NCBI GenBank assembly: GCA_946545105.1
Contig: CAMNMY010000046.1
Location: 1-6,805, forward strand
Direction: 5' to 3'
DNA from: an uncultured Clostridia bacterium
GTDB lineage: Bacteria > Bacillota_A > Clostridia > Christensenellales > UBA3700
DNA: 6,805 nucleotides
Translations under genes and position numbers: made by a program
Shown: positions 5,496 through 6,805 of the stretch, one piece after another
Numbering within the stretch: position 1 is the stretch's first letter
Layout of the letters: every line of letters begins with the position of its first letter
Notes under the pieces: model-generated
Told to the model about the DNA's origin: nothing
Databases searched by the model: none
Seen by the model: only the letters and a program-made list of their open reading frames with translations

Positions 5496-6350
5496 GTGGC
5501 AACTATTAATTTGTGCGTAAAAGATTTATATATGAAATACTTCGGCGGATATCTAGGTGTAGATATGGTTTCCTTTGATTATAAAGGTGGAGGGATGGCT
5601 ATACTTGGAAAGATGCTATCTGGTAAAACTTCGCTATTAAGATGTATTGCTGGACTTGAAGATTTCGACGGCAAAATTGATTTAGATGCTAAAGATATTG
5701 TTTTTACATTTGATATTAAATCTTTAAAGAAGAATTCAACGGTCTATGACACAATTGCATTTCCACTTACTATAAGAAAAGTTCAAGATATTCCATCCAA
5801 GGTTTCCTTGGCTGCAAAGACTTTTATGGTAGAGGATATTTTAAAAGAGAGAATTAAGAATTTAAATGATGATCAAAAAAGACTAGTTATACTTGCACGT
5901 GCGTTTTCTAGAGAGGCAGATTTATATCTTCTAGATAATCCACTTAAAGATATGGAAAATAGACAAGAAGTTTATAAAATACTTCAAAATGTCATAAAAG
6001 ATAAAAATGTTATCTATGCGACTGATAGCGTAGATGAAGCAAAAGATTTTAATTCAATAATGCTTATGGCGTATAAAAAGTGCATTGGATTAGGCTCATT
6101 TGATGAACTAATTAAAGCGCCAAAGACTTTAGATGTGCTAAAGCTATTAACGGATTATAGATATGAATATCTAACACTTAATAAAGATGAAAAGGGATAT
6201 AATGTTATATATAACGAAAAGAGAATAGATGTTAATGAACCAATATCTACGATATATGATTCAAAAGAAGTCGTATTTCCAATAGATAATGGTGAATTAT
6301 TGAATATGTATTTTGATAATTCAACAGAATATCTAATCTCGAAGAGGTAA
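5496..6350 (+). CDS. Degenerate ABC-transporter ATPase-like protein (probable pseudo-ATPase, MalK/UgpC-like)
   Basis: The protein is 284 residues counted from GTG 5496. It aligns by eye with sugar-importer ATPases (MalK/UgpC): an N-terminal strand and aromatic A-loop (KYFGG, 14-18), Walker A region G38-KMLS-GKT (K44, T45; the usual fourth Gly is L41), RCIAGLEDFDG (49-59), TVYDTIAFPLTIRK (82-95), then LARAF (133-137). Key residues are missing: the Q-loop VFQ reads VFTFD (69-73), LSGGQ is LNDDQ (123-127), the catalytic Glu after Walker B is Asn (LLDNP, D147-N148), the D-loop is KDME (151-154), and the H-loop His is D177 (YATDSVDEA). ATP binding may remain; hydrolysis is unlikely. The last 70 residues are not recognised. 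The frame is intact, so it is not an ordinary decayed gene. GTG 5496 is preferred over ATG 5532 because the residues between complete the first strand of the fold, and over ATG 5436 because that lies upstream of the promoter. No permease partner is visible. Confidence 0.8.
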   Translation: MATINLCVKDLYMKYFGGYLGVDMVSFDYKGGGMAILGKMLSGKTSLLRCIAGLEDFDGKIDLDAKDIVFTFDIKSLKKNSTVYDTIAFPLTIRKVQDIPSKVSLAAKTFMVEDILKERIKNLNDDQKRLVILARAFSREADLYLLDNPLKDMENRQEVYKILQNVIKDKNVIYATDSVDEAKDFNSIMLMAYKKCIGLGSFDELIKAPKTLDVLKLLTDYRYEYLTLNKDEKGYNVIYNEKRIDVNEPISTIYDSKEVVFPIDNGELLNMYFDNSTEYLISKR

Positions 6351-6352
6351 AT

Positions 6353-6805
6353 ATGGATAATGAGAAGAAGGGGATTGATGTATTTCAAGATGGCGATGTA
6401 GTTGAAGAAAAAGAGATTTTTAAAAACTACGATAATCAGCCAGCTCCAACAAAATTTGTAAGTAATAAAACTGCTGTTATAGCAATTGTAGCTGCTATAT
6501 TGATTTTAATGATGGTTGCGGCAAGCTTTGTTGGTGGTTATTTCTTAGCAAAGAGCAGAAGCGTAGAAAGCGATATGCCTATGCTTCAATCAGCATACGA
6601 ATTGGTAAAGAAATACTACTATAAAGATATTTCATGGGATGAATTCCAAAAGGTAGCTACTAAACAATTTATCCAATCAATAGATAATTTCTCATATATG
6701 TTAGATGCAAATACTCCATCAGGCGGAATGAGCGCTGGCTTCTCAACAAGTACGAATGTAAACAATCATCATATCGTGACACAAATAGTACATAATTCTC
6801 CAGTT
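6353..6805 (+). CDS. Membrane-anchored S41/C-terminal processing protease-like protein, N-terminal part
   Basis: The first 151 codons of a gene that leaves the window. Residues 1-38 are an acidic, polar, probably cytoplasmic segment; about 41-66 form one membrane helix; the remainder would be outside the membrane. MLQSAYELVKKYYYKDISWDEFQKVA (77-102) and FIQSIDNFSYML (106-117) match the N-terminal helical region of S41 (CtpA/CtpB-type) peptidases. SAGFSTSTNVNNHHIVTQIVHNSP (127-150) looks like the start of a PDZ domain, where relatives read GVG...V...SPA. The Ser-Lys catalytic residues would lie beyond the window, so activity cannot be judged. The start follows the upstream stop by 2 bases and has AGAGG (6343-6347) 5 bases ahead, so it forms an operon with the ABC-like gene. 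Confidence is good for the family, moderate for enzymatic function. Confidence 0.78.
   Translation, partial: MDNEKKGIDVFQDGDVVEEKEIFKNYDNQPAPTKFVSNKTAVIAIVAAILILMMVAASFVGGYFLAKSRSVESDMPMLQSAYELVKKYYYKDISWDEFQKVATKQFIQSIDNFSYMLDANTPSGGMSAGFSTSTNVNNHHIVTQIVHNSPV

Noticed and set aside
5532..5534. ATG at 5532 as the start of the ABC-like protein
   Set aside because: It would remove the first strand of the nucleotide-binding fold (TINLCVKDLY), which is encoded in frame from GTG 5496. No good SD site precedes 5532. It remains possible.
6155..6388. Minus-strand open frame across the ABC-like/protease junction
   Set aside because: It overlaps two plus-strand genes in a coherent operon, and has no domain or ribosome site.
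1..6805. CRISPR array, tRNA, rRNA, insertion sequence or prophage signature
   Set aside because: No regularly spaced repeats, no cloverleaf-like sequences, no terminal inverted repeats and no transposase or phage-like protein were seen.

Overview
The window is AT-rich, densely packed bacterial DNA. It looks like an uncultured low-GC Bacillota (Firmicutes), probably a gut Clostridia-type lineage. The signs are: purine-rich Shine-Dalgarno (SD) sites, TTGACA/TATAAT promoters, a BspA-like secreted leucine-rich-repeat (LRR) protein, an ECF-type thiamine transporter ThiT under a TPP riboswitch, and a thiamine pyrophosphokinase of the ThiN family. This placement is inferred from gene content and composition; no rRNA or other marker gene is present. 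I saw no tRNA, CRISPR array, insertion sequence or other mobile element.

Layout. (1) Positions 2-226 are the 3' end of a PLP-dependent aminotransferase. It overlaps by one base (TAATG) with yfcE (226-762), a metal-dependent phosphodiesterase. (2) After a short intergenic gap with its own promoter comes a secreted 533-residue BspA-like LRR protein (826-2427). (3) A two-gene operon follows: an EamA/DMT-family transporter (2471-3448), then thiamine pyrophosphokinase thiN (3433-4026), overlapping by 16 bases. (4) A bidirectional terminator hairpin (4029-4055) separates this operon from convergent thiT (4074-5303, minus strand). Upstream of thiT are a complete TPP riboswitch and a near-consensus promoter. 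(5) Back to back with the thiT promoter lies a second near-consensus promoter. It drives an ABC-ATPase-like protein (5496-6350) followed by the start of a membrane-anchored S41/CtpA-type protease (6353 to the window end).

How the genes fit together. ThiT plus ThiN form a minimal thiamine salvage route: uptake of thiamine, then pyrophosphorylation to TPP, which feeds back on thiT through the riboswitch. No thiamine biosynthesis gene is visible here. The DMT transporter is translationally coupled to thiN, so it may belong to the same economy, but its substrate is not evident.

The most unusual items are these. The ABC protein has kept the MalK/UgpC-like fold signature and the Walker A lysine, yet has lost the LSGGQ signature, the catalytic glutamate (LLDNP instead of LLDEP), the Q-loop glutamine and the H-loop histidine. 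This points to a pseudo-ATPase, and it sits in an apparent operon with a C-terminal processing protease. The ThiT protein carries an extra membrane domain of about 195 residues ahead of the normal ThiT core, and the riboswitch-controlled ribosome site shows that this extension is translated. Two transcription units (the EamA transporter and the pseudo-ABC gene) have strong -10 boxes only 7-9 bases before their start codons and no SD site, which suggests leaderless mRNAs.
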